Assembly: GCF_015594725.1 (NCBI RefSeq)
Contig: NZ_JADNRC010000011.1
Coordinates: 119,140-183,139, forward strand
Source of the DNA: Flavobacterium sp. ALJ2
GTDB taxonomy: Bacteria > Bacteroidota > Bacteroidia > Flavobacteriales > Flavobacteriaceae
Direction: 5' to 3'
DNA length: 64,000 nt
The position numbers and the translations under genes are program-made. The notes beneath the pieces were generated by a model, which was not told where the DNA came from, searched no databases, and was given only the letters and a program-made list of their open reading frames with translations. Of the stretch, positions 26,701 through 35,312 are shown one piece after another. Each line of letters opens with the position of its first letter. Within the stretch, counting starts at the first letter, position 1.

Positions 26701-28468
26701 GCCTATAACCATCATCGTACATTTTACCCAAAATTCCGATTCGGGCTGTGGCTCCGGCTCCTCTGGTTCCGTCCATAAAATTGATTCCTAAATCAAAATC
26801 GATTCTTGAATTATCGCCGTTAATGCCTACATTGATATTGCCAATCGACACGGGGAAATTACCAAAAGCGACTGTGCCCTGGTAGCCCATATTTCGAACG
26901 GAAATTACAGGTGAAACAGTTTGCAGTTGGAGGTTTTCAAAAGTTATTCCTTTAAAATCAACTGTTCGTTTTCCTTCTACTTCGGTATCGTCTGTTGCTT
27001 TTTTATTGGTGCCGAAAGTAATGGTTCCGTTTAAATTGGCTTTGGGTAAAAATCGTCCATTTACTAATTTTAGTTCTACTGAACTATTGGGTAATAACAG
27101 TGCTTTTGCTTTCCAGATATCAAAAGCAATCGAGTCTTTTGTGACTACAACCAATTGTTGCTCTTGCATCGAGATAAAACCGCTATAGGCTAAACCGGCT
27201 CTTTTGGTTTGCTCTGGTTTTGCCCTAGTATCTGTGGTATTTGATGTAGTGGTTTTTGTTTCTTTTTTTTCTGCGGCAGCTTTGGTTATGGGTAAAAGTA
27301 TTTCTCCATTCAAATTAGCTTTTACAAAAGTATTAGCAGCAATGGTTACATCAATATGATCTAGGGAATACGCCCAAGATTTTTCCTGACTGGTAATTCC
27401 TCTATCGAGTGTAAAAACATTATCTGCATAAAAGGTTCCCGAAACTCCGTATTTGTCTATAATTAAGTTTTGTGCCCCTACATAGATTCGCTCTTTTTTT
27501 GAAGCGCTATCGCTGGTTTGGAATTCTTTGGGTAATCCTACTTCAAAAGATCGAATAAAAACACCTTTCCAGGCATTCTGGTTTGGCATTAAAAGCCCAT
27601 TTTTTATATAAATATCTGGAAATTCAACTGTAGGGTCGTTTTTTAAATCACTCAAATCCAATACGGCATTGCTGACTTCGAAGGTAAAATTGCCCTCAAA
27701 ATCTTTACCGTTTCGTTTTTCTGCTTGTACAAAAGGTTCCAAGCTTACATTGACCAAAATATCATTCCAACTTTTTGCCATAAAGCTAAACTCGCCCCGC
27801 ACTCGGTTGGGTACCAGATAGTCTTTTCCGTTGTAATATCTTCTAAGTTCTTTTGTTTTGCCTTCGTCAACGGTTTTACTTTGGGGATCAATTGGCAAAA
27901 TCAAGCTTCTTGAAAACTCTACGGCTCCCGAAATTTTCATTTCTTTAAAACCATCACAATCCATTACAACATAGGTTAAATCTTCAGTATTCCCTGTTGC
28001 CATATTAAAACCTCCATAGAGAGACAATTGCCATTTTTTATTATCAAAAGGAATATCGATATTGCCTAATAAAACCAGTTTGGCTTCGCCTATAATTCCG
28101 CCTTCGTGCGATAGTTTTACATTATCGGCCCCAAAAAACAATTGTACTGGTCGCCCGTCTGGTGTGGTCTGTGGAAGATCAACTCTACAAAAAACGGTTA
28201 GTGTGGTGTATTCTGGTGAGAAAACAGCTTTGGTTATCCCTATAGAATAGGCAACATTGTCCAGGGTTTTTCTAATACCAACGGGTAATTCTACCAAATC
28301 CTCATTCGAGAAATGATCTACCCAACGGTTTGCTTTTTCAATTTTTTCGATGGAACCTGAAGCAGCTCCTATTTCGCTGGCAGGAACAGGTAATTCTTGT
28401 CCATAAGAGTTTATTACTAAAAAAAACAGGAGTATAAAAGGGAAATATATAGAGCAAAACTTTTTCAT
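23792..28468 (-). CDS. Very large exported beta-rich protein of unknown function
   Basis: A 1558-residue protein with a signal sequence (FPFILLFFLVINSYGQ). I do not recognise a named family. Residues ~40-1100 are glycine-rich, alternating-hydrophobic beta structure (for example VNVGINGDNSRIDFDLGINF and FGGGAYYKMRRNQDVA), reminiscent of beta-solenoid or outer-membrane-associated proteins. Residues ~1110-1290 contain Ig-like stretches, and the last ~270 look like a separate domain ending in KYKNNNKFR. No T9SS sorting domain is seen, so it is probably periplasmic or inserted in the outer membrane rather than released. It is the last gene before a strong terminator and follows a beta-barrel and lipoproteins, suggesting part of an envelope assembly. 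Confidence 0.8.
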   Translation of the reverse strand: MKKFCSIYFPFILLFFLVINSYGQELPVPASEIGAASGSIEKIEKANRWVDHFSNEDLVELPVGIRKTLDNVAYSIGITKAVFSPEYTTLTVFCRVDLPQTTPDGRPVQLFFGADNVKLSHEGGIIGEAKLVLLGNIDIPFDNKKWQLSLYGGFNMATGNTEDLTYVVMDCDGFKEMKISGAVEFSRSLILPIDPQSKTVDEGKTKELRRYYNGKDYLVPNRVRGEFSFMAKSWNDILVNVSLEPFVQAEKRNGKDFEGNFTFEVSNAVLDLSDLKNDPTVEFPDIYIKNGLLMPNQNAWKGVFIRSFEVGLPKEFQTSDSASKKERIYVGAQNLIIDKYGVSGTFYADNVFTLDRGITSQEKSWAYSLDHIDVTIAANTFVKANLNGEILLPITKAAAEKKETKTTTSNTTDTRAKPEQTKRAGLAYSGFISMQEQQLVVVTKDSIAFDIWKAKALLLPNSSVELKLVNGRFLPKANLNGTITFGTNKKATDDTEVEGKRTVDFKGITFENLQLQTVSPVISVRNMGYQGTVAFGNFPVSIGNINVGINGDNSRIDFDLGINFMDGTRGAGATARIGILGKMYDDGYRQRSRYDGLDVSAISINCEFGSMTMKGSLILMENDPVYGDGFNADLEVDVAKIVNVKAKAIFGKKTFRYWYFDAAVNFPPTAGSPFMITGFGGGAYYKMRRNQDVAIGDFSPAGLSYTPDEKVGLGLKALVYFYAGSDKVCNGEAGFEITFNSKGGVNRLAIFGKAKVLATIPRMEKISNLMQKVASDVTSKKSFMGITEDNLNNSSFASKYIPAAKEAIPGDLSADANITMAAAIEFDFQNNSLHATTDVYINTPGNFLSGTGPGGRAVWGVFHKDPKDWYLYMGTPDDRCGIKLGFAGMYLKTTSYFMAGTLLPGSPPPPAIVANILGVDAKELDYMRDENTLANGGGLAFGANLDFDTGDLSFLLFYARFQAGMGFDIMLKDYQEARCSNTGKQVGINGWYANGQSYAYLQGELGIRVKLSFLKFKVPIISGGAAVLLQAKLPNPVWMRGYVGGNMNILGGLIKGKFRFKLELGEVCQFENASPLGGIKLITDVTPKDKSGDIDVFAVPQAAFSMKVNEAFVIPEDTGDVTYKVILEQFKVFDGTIEIPGKFEWGSMKDRVNFVSTDILPPNKELKVKVEVSFQKMINGVFQPIKVDGKVATEYEERTFTTGGAPNYIPLTNIQYSYPVVEQKYFLEDEYSKGYIQLKRGQDYLFDDPNWETGIQINEEGKSDAKATAFNYSTSSNEVYYDLPNINQEKKYNFAIVSSLKQKQPSKTGTTNPRTNNVTDDGNDIQIKENQADALSKAEGILERLTYTFSTSKYKTFTSKMNAISTKSYNFGVLYSDVIYLTNTISSQEAFDLTELQGVTYSENKPVVTAESKLNDEYYSTDIYPYLYKDYPLNGEYAITNRDVNELGTIPAKAIPLNAYYMSSVENDVNQAWTKSNFPFKYNMPLLYKQDWVDLNNQIINDYVDGISGSDSIAKRFLNSTYQFMRYGDYEIVMKYNLPGDKKSTEYTYKYKNNNKFR

Positions 28469-28645
28469 ATTAAAGAGTTTATATTGTAAATCGATACTGA
28501 ATTTTCAGTTTGATTTTATGCTTTTAAAAAATTTGATTTTTATTTTTTGTATTACCATAAAGAGGTTGAGAAAAATTATGTTTTAGTTGTTTAATCATCT
28601 TAATACCTTACTGGTAAATCTATTTCATTTTCATTTTTTCTTCTG

Positions 28646-30352
28646 CTAAAAACTATATCCATAATTAAAATTCAGCATAATATCGTTGTTATTGGGTCTG
28701 TCTTTTACGCTGCGAAACATGGAAATTAATCCTAACGAAAAATTATGTTTTTGCAGCAGTACATAACTGTTATTGAGGTTGATTCCGAAAACGGAACTTG
28801 AGTCGGCATCACTTTGTGTACTGTTGTACAATAAACCAAAATTGGTATTCATTTTTTCTTTTAATAACTTTTTCGAAACACCTAGGGAGGCGCCTATTGA
28901 GGAGTTATCATACAATCCAACTTGATTACTGGTATAGTTTAAGGAGCTGTTTAGGGCTGTTTTTATTCCTAAAAAATTAATGGTATGAGCTACATTATAA
29001 TTCTGTACCGTACTGGCTTGTCCTCTTCTTATTACTCCGCCTTGCTCGTTTGCCTGTCCAGCAACGCTATAATTAAAGTTTATGTTTTGGTTTTTATCTT
29101 TTCCAAAAGCATAACTTGCATTCAAATTAGCATTTTGTGACAATTGTCGGTAATCTAATGTATCGGCAGCCACTACATTGGGATTATTGATGAGTTCGAA
29201 CTGGTCGAGTTTTTTATTGGTAAAGGTTGAAAAATTAGAATAGCTTCCTGTTAGGTTCAATTGGTCTGTTACCTTATAGGTTACATTTACAGATCCTACA
29301 ACTCGTTTGGTGTCTTCTTTTTTCTCTTTGGCCAAATCGTCTTTTTGGTAGCCTAAACTTGCCGAAAAGTTGATTTTATCTTTATAAAAAGGGCGATTAA
29401 ATCGCAAGGCTATATTCTCTAAATCATTATTAAAATAAAGGGCTCCCAAGGTACTATAATTAGGATCGATACGCTCGTAAGTCAGTCCTATTTTACTTTT
29501 TTGTATCGCATAATCAAAATTGACATTCAGTGCATTCAAAAATGCCGTACTTTCTTTTGCTGAAAAAAGGCGGTCTTTAAAATGTCCTCCTGAAAGAGTT
29601 CCTGATCTGGTATCATCTGTTAGTACCGATAAGGCATACTCGACATTGAAAGTCAAATCTTTTACTAAAGTGGTTCCGAAAGTCAAGCTATTTACAAAAT
29701 TTGATTTTGGCGTTACGCCTTTATCATCTGAAACATGCGAGAGTGAATTGATATTGTCTTTGGCATAAAAACCTATCCAGCCTATTGCATAACTGTCTTT
29801 TTCGTAGCCTACTTTCGCTCCATATCCATAGCGTTCGTAAACGGGCACTCCGCCAAATGCCTTGTCTTCTTCTACAGGTTTTAATAATTGTCCGCCCATG
29901 ATACTAATTTTAAAGGGACTTCTTGGTGTGAGTTCAAAACCAACGCCTCTAAAAGGAAAACCGCTTAGTGTGTAGGGAGAAAAAGTCATGCTGACATTAC
30001 CTATATAGGCTTTTATCCATTTGTATTTGGGCATTATACTCAATCGATTAAAATCAAAGGGGGTCGAATAACCCAAATTATTGCCTTGATTGGTCAAACT
30101 GTACGAAATGGGTATGTTGAAATTAAAAGCGCTCACGTTTAAATTTCCCGATAGTAAATACGTAAAAGGCTCACGCGAGTTTTCCTGATTCGAATTGTAA
30201 AATATCATATTGGCATTTACCGCTCCTGTTACTTTAAAATTGGGCTTATAGAAGGTCTCTAAATCTACATCTTGCGAATAGCTGTTTTTAGACAGTACAA
30301 GCAGCAATACAAGAAGTAGCTTAAAGGTATATTTTTTAGTATCCATTTTCAT
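28646..30352 (-). CDS. Outer-membrane beta-barrel protein of unknown function
   Basis: A 568-residue protein; starts at MKMDTKKY (30352) or MDTKKY (30346). It has a signal sequence (LLLVLLLVLSKNSYSQ) followed by many amphipathic strands with aromatic girdles, such as INFSASLGYQKDDL and LNLTGSYSNFSTFT, and ends in a terminal aromatic (NFNYGYSF). These are hallmarks of a large outer-membrane beta-barrel with perhaps 20 or more strands. It lacks a plug or a TonB box, so it is not a SusC-type receptor. Position between the PKD lipoprotein and the 1558-residue protein suggests an anchor or channel for this gene set; that is inferred. Confidence 0.78.
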   Translation of the reverse strand: MKMDTKKYTFKLLLVLLLVLSKNSYSQDVDLETFYKPNFKVTGAVNANMIFYNSNQENSREPFTYLLSGNLNVSAFNFNIPISYSLTNQGNNLGYSTPFDFNRLSIMPKYKWIKAYIGNVSMTFSPYTLSGFPFRGVGFELTPRSPFKISIMGGQLLKPVEEDKAFGGVPVYERYGYGAKVGYEKDSYAIGWIGFYAKDNINSLSHVSDDKGVTPKSNFVNSLTFGTTLVKDLTFNVEYALSVLTDDTRSGTLSGGHFKDRLFSAKESTAFLNALNVNFDYAIQKSKIGLTYERIDPNYSTLGALYFNNDLENIALRFNRPFYKDKINFSASLGYQKDDLAKEKKEDTKRVVGSVNVTYKVTDQLNLTGSYSNFSTFTNKKLDQFELINNPNVVAADTLDYRQLSQNANLNASYAFGKDKNQNINFNYSVAGQANEQGGVIRRGQASTVQNYNVAHTINFLGIKTALNSSLNYTSNQVGLYDNSSIGASLGVSKKLLKEKMNTNFGLLYNSTQSDADSSSVFGINLNNSYVLLQKHNFSLGLISMFRSVKDRPNNNDIMLNFNYGYSF

Positions 30353-30367
30353 TAGTCAATTCTTCTT

Positions 30368-31711
30368 CTATTGTTTTTGTACTTTGATATCGCATAAAAT
30401 AGAAGAGCTTGCTCCATTTTTTACCATATCTTTTATTTTGATGGCTCCTTTTCTTCCGTCTTGTGTTTTAAACAAAATTATTCTTGGATAGGTGGACCCA
30501 AATTGTTGTTCGCCTGCGGCGCTATAGTTGATGTTTAAGGATTGTAACGGATTGTCGTTTACCATGGCATCAAATTGTGCTGTGGTAAAGTTTAAGCCGC
30601 AATTGCATAACTCTTGTGAGTTAACAAATAGGGTGCTTTGTGCATTTTTAAGCGGCAAGAAACCGTAGTTGCTTACCTCAGCTGGCGAACTGAATTTATT
30701 ATAGGTAAAGTTGGCGTTTAATCCTTGGAATACAATGTCGATTAGACTGCTGTTTTCACTGGTAATTTCATTGGCTTTGTACACTTGTCGGGTCGTGGTC
30801 GAATACATGGCGCCAATGCTATTGTTATTGTGTGCTGTGTTGATACCGAGTTTAACATTGGTCAGAATACGCAAATTGGTATTGGGCTGAACCGTTACTG
30901 TCGATTTGTAAATTTGACTGGTTTTATCATTAATGGCTTCGAGTGTTACTTCATGAATACCTATTGTGGTAAAAACTACGCTTGGGTTTTCTTCGTTTGA
31001 TGTGGCTGGATTTCCGCCTTGGAACGTCCATTTGTAACTGGTGGCACTGATTGATTTATTTTTGAAATTAATCGTCACCGGGGCCTGAAAATCATCATCT
31101 TCAAACTTAGGTTCTATCTCAAATAGGCTTACTAAATAAGGTGCTATAGTTACGGTTTGAAATTTAGTATCCGATTCAAATCCATTAGAAACTGTTAATG
31201 TGATTTTGTGCTCTCCTGGTGTGGTAAAAACTACATTAGGTGGTGTTTTGCCTGTGAAATTGGCTGGCATCCCGTCCTCAAAATTCCATTTATAGGTGAA
31301 GCCTTCTCCAACGGTGGTGTTTTTTAATACAACCTCAACCGGAGAATAAGTACTTTTTATTATTTCATGTGTAAACTGAATGTTGATTCCGTCTCTAATA
31401 ACAACTGTTTTGCTAAATTCTTTACGTTCTCCATCTACGTTGGTCGCGATGAGTTTTATGGTATAGGTGCCTTGCTTTTCGTATAATACTTCGCCCGGAT
31501 TTTTAGAATTGGAGGTCCCGGGACTTCCGCCTTCAAAAGTCCAAGCATAGGTATCGGCTCCGGTAACCAGGTTATCGATTTTGATAATCACAGGGATAGA
31601 TTCATCTTCATTTACATACGAAGTTGTAAAATCTCCTCCTACGACTATAGAAGTTTCCTGATAACAAGAACTCACGATTATAAGTAAAATTAAGAGTAAA
31701 GTTTTTTTCAT
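30368..31711 (-). CDS. PKD-domain surface lipoprotein
   Basis: The start at 31711 (MKKTLLLILLIIVSSC) gives a lipobox ending at Cys16; the in-frame upstream Met at 31732 falls inside the hairpin 31729-31756 and is less likely. The mature protein has three PKD-like beta-sandwich repeats recognisable by TYAWTFEGGSPGTSNSKNPG, YKWNFEDGMPANFTGKTPP and YKWTFQGGNPATSNEENPS, at roughly residues 30-115, 115-195 and 200-285. A C-terminal ~150-residue region has two Cys close together (LCNCGL) and no family I know. PKD domains mediate protein or glycan contacts on the cell surface. Co-directional with the beta-barrel gene 15 bases downstream. Confidence 0.82.
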   Translation of the reverse strand: MKKTLLLILLIIVSSCYQETSIVVGGDFTTSYVNEDESIPVIIKIDNLVTGADTYAWTFEGGSPGTSNSKNPGEVLYEKQGTYTIKLIATNVDGERKEFSKTVVIRDGINIQFTHEIIKSTYSPVEVVLKNTTVGEGFTYKWNFEDGMPANFTGKTPPNVVFTTPGEHKITLTVSNGFESDTKFQTVTIAPYLVSLFEIEPKFEDDDFQAPVTINFKNKSISATSYKWTFQGGNPATSNEENPSVVFTTIGIHEVTLEAINDKTSQIYKSTVTVQPNTNLRILTNVKLGINTAHNNNSIGAMYSTTTRQVYKANEITSENSSLIDIVFQGLNANFTYNKFSSPAEVSNYGFLPLKNAQSTLFVNSQELCNCGLNFTTAQFDAMVNDNPLQSLNINYSAAGEQQFGSTYPRIILFKTQDGRKGAIKIKDMVKNGASSSILCDIKVQKQ

Positions 31712-31728
31712 AACGGTTATTTTTAAAA

Positions 31729-31756
31729 CCACTACAACTCTTATGGGTTGTAGTGG
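31729..31756 (-). terminator. Intra-operon hairpin, possible attenuator
   Basis: CCACTACAAC/GTTGTAGTGG form a 10-bp perfect stem with an 8-base loop. On the minus strand an A-rich then T-rich flank gives a weak terminator look. It sits between the lipoprotein gene ending at 31770 and the PKD gene starting at 31711, and may lower expression of the three downstream genes. Confidence 0.55.
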
Positions 31757-31769
31757 CTTTTAAGAGCTT

Positions 31770-32786
31770 TTATTTTGCAGCGTTGGCAAACTTGGTTTGA
31801 AAATCGGAGATTTTGATTAATCTATTTACAGAAATTAAATACAAATCATTCCCTTTGATTTTCATCCTTTCACAGAACCCTGCATCAAATGATATATGGC
31901 TATTTTTATTTCCGATTTTAATACCCCCTTCTTTAAAAGAAGTTAAAGCATTGTCTTGAAGATTTAATTTGAAAATTCCTTTTCGGTCTACTAAAACATA
32001 TAATTCATTATTAGCATCAAAAGCCATCTCGTCATAACGATCTGTAGTGCTTGAAATTAAGGTCGTTACTTTCCACTGGTTATTAACATATTCTAATTTT
32101 CGAATAGTAGAATTAATAACAGTTCCTGTGTTTAAATTATCAATTAAATACAAAACATTATCATGTGAAATAATCTGATTTACAGAGCCAAATCCAACAT
32201 CAAGCCCCGTACCATCTTTAATTTCACTTTTCCCTGACCCCGCCACAAAGGCATCGGTACTTAGTGATGGTATTACACGTTTGATTTCTTTATTGTTATT
32301 GTCATATACAAAATAAGTATTGTCATTGTTATTACAAATGGAATTAAGTCCTATTTTTTTTGCAAAAGGAGAACTGATAGGTTTCATCGTGTAAAAAGGA
32401 TTCAATTCCAAAAAATTATTTTCAAAGCGAAATATTTTGTCTGAATCACCAGAATTATTCATTACTACTAACAAAACAGCCCCATCATTTGACATTGTTA
32501 ATCTTGAAGAATTAAATTTTAAAAAATCAAGTGTGTTAAGTAAGATTGCATTACCCTCTAAATCAATTTTTATTAATTCAATACCATTAGTACCTTCACT
32601 TATTTTATACGTTACATTATCATTACCAATAACAAAATCAGATGTTAAAACGACATCTACTAAATAATCTGCTTTTATTTCTCCTTTAACCTCTGCAGTC
32701 GTTGCATCACTTCCTGAATCTGAACTACAGGCACCCAACATTAAAAAAAGTTGTAAGGCCGCTACTACTAAAATTTTCTTTTTCAT
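31770..32786 (-). CDS. Lipoprotein with propeller-like repeats, unknown function
   Basis: A 338-residue protein. Lipobox MLGAC (Cys20) shows it is membrane-anchored. The mature protein consists of short repeated beta units (for example TYFVYDNNNKEIKRVIPS, then NVLYLIDNLNTGTVINS and NELYVLVDRKGIFKLN), as in NHL-type or other beta-propellers. No catalytic motif is recognised. It follows the 483-residue gene by 17 bases and is followed by a hairpin, so these two may be the better expressed part of the set. A binding role on the envelope is likely but unproven. Confidence 0.72.
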   Translation of the reverse strand: MKKKILVVAALQLFLMLGACSSDSGSDATTAEVKGEIKADYLVDVVLTSDFVIGNDNVTYKISEGTNGIELIKIDLEGNAILLNTLDFLKFNSSRLTMSNDGAVLLVVMNNSGDSDKIFRFENNFLELNPFYTMKPISSPFAKKIGLNSICNNNDNTYFVYDNNNKEIKRVIPSLSTDAFVAGSGKSEIKDGTGLDVGFGSVNQIISHDNVLYLIDNLNTGTVINSTIRKLEYVNNQWKVTTLISSTTDRYDEMAFDANNELYVLVDRKGIFKLNLQDNALTSFKEGGIKIGNKNSHISFDAGFCERMKIKGNDLYLISVNRLIKISDFQTKFANAAK

Positions 32787-32803
32787 TTCTATTTCTATTT
32801 TAA

Positions 32804-34255
32804 TTATTTATTGCAATTATTTTTATAATCTCCTAAAGCTTTTATCAAACCGTCCAGGGTTTTTAAATCATGATTTTCAAATACGAATGAATCACATTTT
32901 AGGTAGTCTATTATGTTTTTCTTTAATTTAGTATTGCTTCCTTTTGTGGTAAACAAACCTTTATCCTGATTTGGTATTTTTATGACAAAATCGTCTGGTA
33001 CTGCCGGATCTACCAAAACCATATAGCCATTTTCTTCATACAAAATTTTATAGAATTTAGAATTATCGGTATCTAGCGCTTTTAGAGCTGATGACATAAA
33101 ATTTGATCCTTTGCTGGTTAAACCAATAAAACATTCTTTACTCTCATCGATACAAAATCGAATCCCGGATTTTGAATCATAGGTTTGAAAAGGATGAATT
33201 GCATTAGTGAGATATAATCTCTGACCCGGAACAAGCGAACTAGATGTATTAGCATTGCCTGTAGTAATTGCTTTAAACTCTATTTTTAAAGTTCCAGTAA
33301 TTTTTTCTCCTTTTTCATCAATCACATATCCATTTTTATCATAAATGTTTACCGAATTTAATTTAGCCTCTTCATACTTCTCTTTATTGAGTTTAGACTG
33401 TTCTTCTTTAAATTTATTTTCAATGTCTATTCCTTGATGCTGCAAAACATAACCATTGCCTATAAGAGCTCTCACAATATTCATAGCTGTTTTGTCTTTA
33501 CTCATTTTATAACCTATCGGGTTACCTTTATTGTCGAAAGCGGCACTAATTATGTTTCTATCGACAGTGATAAGTTGCTGGTTCAAATATTTATTATAAC
33601 CTGATACCATACCGCTTTTTGCATACCAAGAAGCGATTAAATATTGGTCTAAATCCATTACTTCATATTTCAACTCTCCATTGATTGCTGGCGATGTCAT
33701 CTTGATATAACCAATTCTTTTATCATTTGGATCTGGATTTTGAGCTTTAATGCTGTAAATAGTACCTGCATCATCTATACTTAATTGATAGGTATCTGCT
33801 ACTTTATTTGCTTGATCTATTTCGTTTTGAGCACCTAATCGTTTTGCTGCAATACCTGCTGATTCTCCGCTGATAAACGATTCGATTGCTTCGGGATTTA
33901 ATCCGTCAGTAGTTAGATAATTTCTTTCTAAAAGTTCATAGGCAATACTTCTATCGTAATTAAAAGCACTAAATTTTCTGCTTCTAAATTCTAATTCATT
34001 TGTTTTTCCCGTTTTTTCGTCTTTTAACTCTATCCACGGAAGGGCTAATGAAGGCTCGTTTGGGGCACTTTTTATTTCTGCCGTTACTGAATAGGTTTTG
34101 TCTAGGTTATAGTATTTATAAATGGGTCTTTTTCCTTCTACTAAACCTAATGTTTTATCGTCTAGTTTAATTTCTCCTTTTTCTATTTTAAGCTTTTGGG
34201 CAAAACTCACCGTGTTTACAAGTAATATTAAAGCCATTAAAATATATTTTTTCAT
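32804..34255 (-). CDS. Exported protein of unknown function
   Basis: A 483-residue protein with a clear signal sequence (ILMALILLVNTVSFAQ, residues ~4-19). It is not a family I recognise. The middle contains a Lys/Glu-rich helical segment (residues ~275-295, FKEEQSKLNKEKYEEAKLN). The C-terminal region has three Cys before the end (ECFIG, LKCDSF, NNCNK). It has no lipobox and no T9SS tail, so it is probably periplasmic. It is the first gene after the 34.5 kb cruciform hairpin and leads a set of five co-directional envelope genes. Confidence 0.72.
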   Translation of the reverse strand: MKKYILMALILLVNTVSFAQKLKIEKGEIKLDDKTLGLVEGKRPIYKYYNLDKTYSVTAEIKSAPNEPSLALPWIELKDEKTGKTNELEFRSRKFSAFNYDRSIAYELLERNYLTTDGLNPEAIESFISGESAGIAAKRLGAQNEIDQANKVADTYQLSIDDAGTIYSIKAQNPDPNDKRIGYIKMTSPAINGELKYEVMDLDQYLIASWYAKSGMVSGYNKYLNQQLITVDRNIISAAFDNKGNPIGYKMSKDKTAMNIVRALIGNGYVLQHQGIDIENKFKEEQSKLNKEKYEEAKLNSVNIYDKNGYVIDEKGEKITGTLKIEFKAITTGNANTSSSLVPGQRLYLTNAIHPFQTYDSKSGIRFCIDESKECFIGLTSKGSNFMSSALKALDTDNSKFYKILYEENGYMVLVDPAVPDDFVIKIPNQDKGLFTTKGSNTKLKKNIIDYLKCDSFVFENHDLKTLDGLIKALGDYKNNCNK

Positions 34256-34461
34256 ACGTTATTACTTACTTTTAGCTACATTTATATATTATAATTACTA
34301 GCTCTTTATTTTAGAGCTATGCTTTGTTTCTTAAACTATTTGGTGGTATTTATCTGTTTAATTTTCTATGTAATGCGAATCCAAAATACTATCACTTACC
34401 TTGGAACAAGTGGTTCTATCTTTATAATTCTAGTATTTTAAATTTTTATAAAAACTAGACC

Positions 34462-34521
34462 TTGACATACTCGGCTGCCACACGAAAGGATTCGTGTGGC
34501 AGCCGAGTAACTCTATGTCAA
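34462..34521. repeat. Large perfect hairpin (cruciform) separating the toxin array from envelope genes
   Basis: A 17-bp perfect inverted repeat (34470-34486 with 34491-34507) closes a 4-base loop. An outer 8-bp perfect pair, TTGACATA/TATGTCAA (34462-34469 with 34514-34521), flanks it after a small bulge. The stem is GC-rich in an AT-rich gap and no T run follows on either strand, so it is not an ordinary terminator. The rest of the 34256-34603 gap shows only a small TAGCTCT/AGAGCTA hairpin. Confidence 0.65.
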
Positions 34522-34603
34522 ATTGATTTTGATTCATAATTATTTATATCCTACTTCAAAAGGACTTAGTTATAAATTATTGTTCTCATAAAATACTTTA
34601 CGC

Positions 34604-34895
34604 CTATTTATAATATAATTCAATTCCTAAATCTTTTATCCAAGCTCGAAATCCATCATCTAGCGCACAATCATCATTTGGAATTGGATTATCATAACTA
34701 AACTTAACATCCCAGCTTACTTGTTTTAGGTGAATAAATAATTTTAATCTCATAAGGCACTTCTCTTCGATATTTTGCAAATAATGATTCGATTTCATTT
34801 CTCTCAATTACAATATTTTTAATAAGGCACCCTTGATGTTCATCAGTTACATAAAAATTCTCATCTATTAGGTTTATTTTATGCCCTTTTCTCAT
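34604..34895 (-). pseudogene. Frameshifted small immunity-like gene
   Basis: The ATG at 34895 overlaps the stop of the SMI1-like gene (ATGA), so translation would be coupled. That frame runs 63 codons, from MRKGHKINLIDENFYVTDEH to a stop at 34704. A second frame continues with good protein character (QVSWDVKFSYDNPIPNDDCA) and ends at 34604. The simplest reading is one protein of about 97 residues split by a one-base indel near 34715-34760. The family is not recognised. Position at the end of the toxin/immunity array suggests an immunity gene. Confidence 0.55.
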
Positions 34896-35305
34896 CTCAT
34901 AAGCATTTTCTCTCTAATATATTCCCTGAAAGTTTTTCCTGTGTAATAAATTTCATTGGAATCATGCCAAAATTCGATTACTTCATCAATATTATTATCG
35001 ATATTAAATCCTGAAAAATCTCCTGAAAAATTATCTCCAAATAATTTAATATTATCAGGTAAATCATAAATATCTTCTAATCCTAAATCATTAAAATCAA
35101 ATAATTTATTCATTACTTTAAATTGTGACTCCATAATATTTCCTGATCCTATTTCTAATAGATATTCCAAAAAATCATTTGGGATATTAGGATATTCATT
35201 TTTCAGTTCTAAAATCTCTTGATTAGTGGCCCTAATCTTCTCATTGATTGCAAAATCCTTATTTTCATTTTGCAGAAGGAAATTTATTTCTTTTTCAAAG
35301 CTCAT
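34892..35305 (-). CDS. SMI1/KNR4-like immunity protein
   Basis: The start at 35305 (MSFEKEINFLLQNENKD) is chosen because it follows the HNH toxin fragment by 7 bases; the longer in-frame extension to 35431 lies inside that fragment. The 137-residue product has the SUKH pattern: LELKNEYPNIPNDFLEYLLEIGSG at the N-terminal third, then FGDNFSGDFSGFNI and a final acidic strand. SUKH proteins are common immunity partners of HNH and other nuclease toxins in polymorphic toxin loci. It is thus the likely antidote to the fragment just upstream. ATGA overlap couples it to the next gene. Confidence 0.78.
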   Translation of the reverse strand: MSFEKEINFLLQNENKDFAINEKIRATNQEILELKNEYPNIPNDFLEYLLEIGSGNIMESQFKVMNKLFDFNDLGLEDIYDLPDNIKLFGDNFSGDFSGFNIDNNIDEVIEFWHDSNEIYYTGKTFREYIREKMLMR

Positions 35306-35312
35306 AACATAT

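Noticed and set aside
34462..34521. Calling the large hairpin a terminator
   Set aside because: No T run on either strand after the stem, and it has outer paired arms; listed as a repeat instead.
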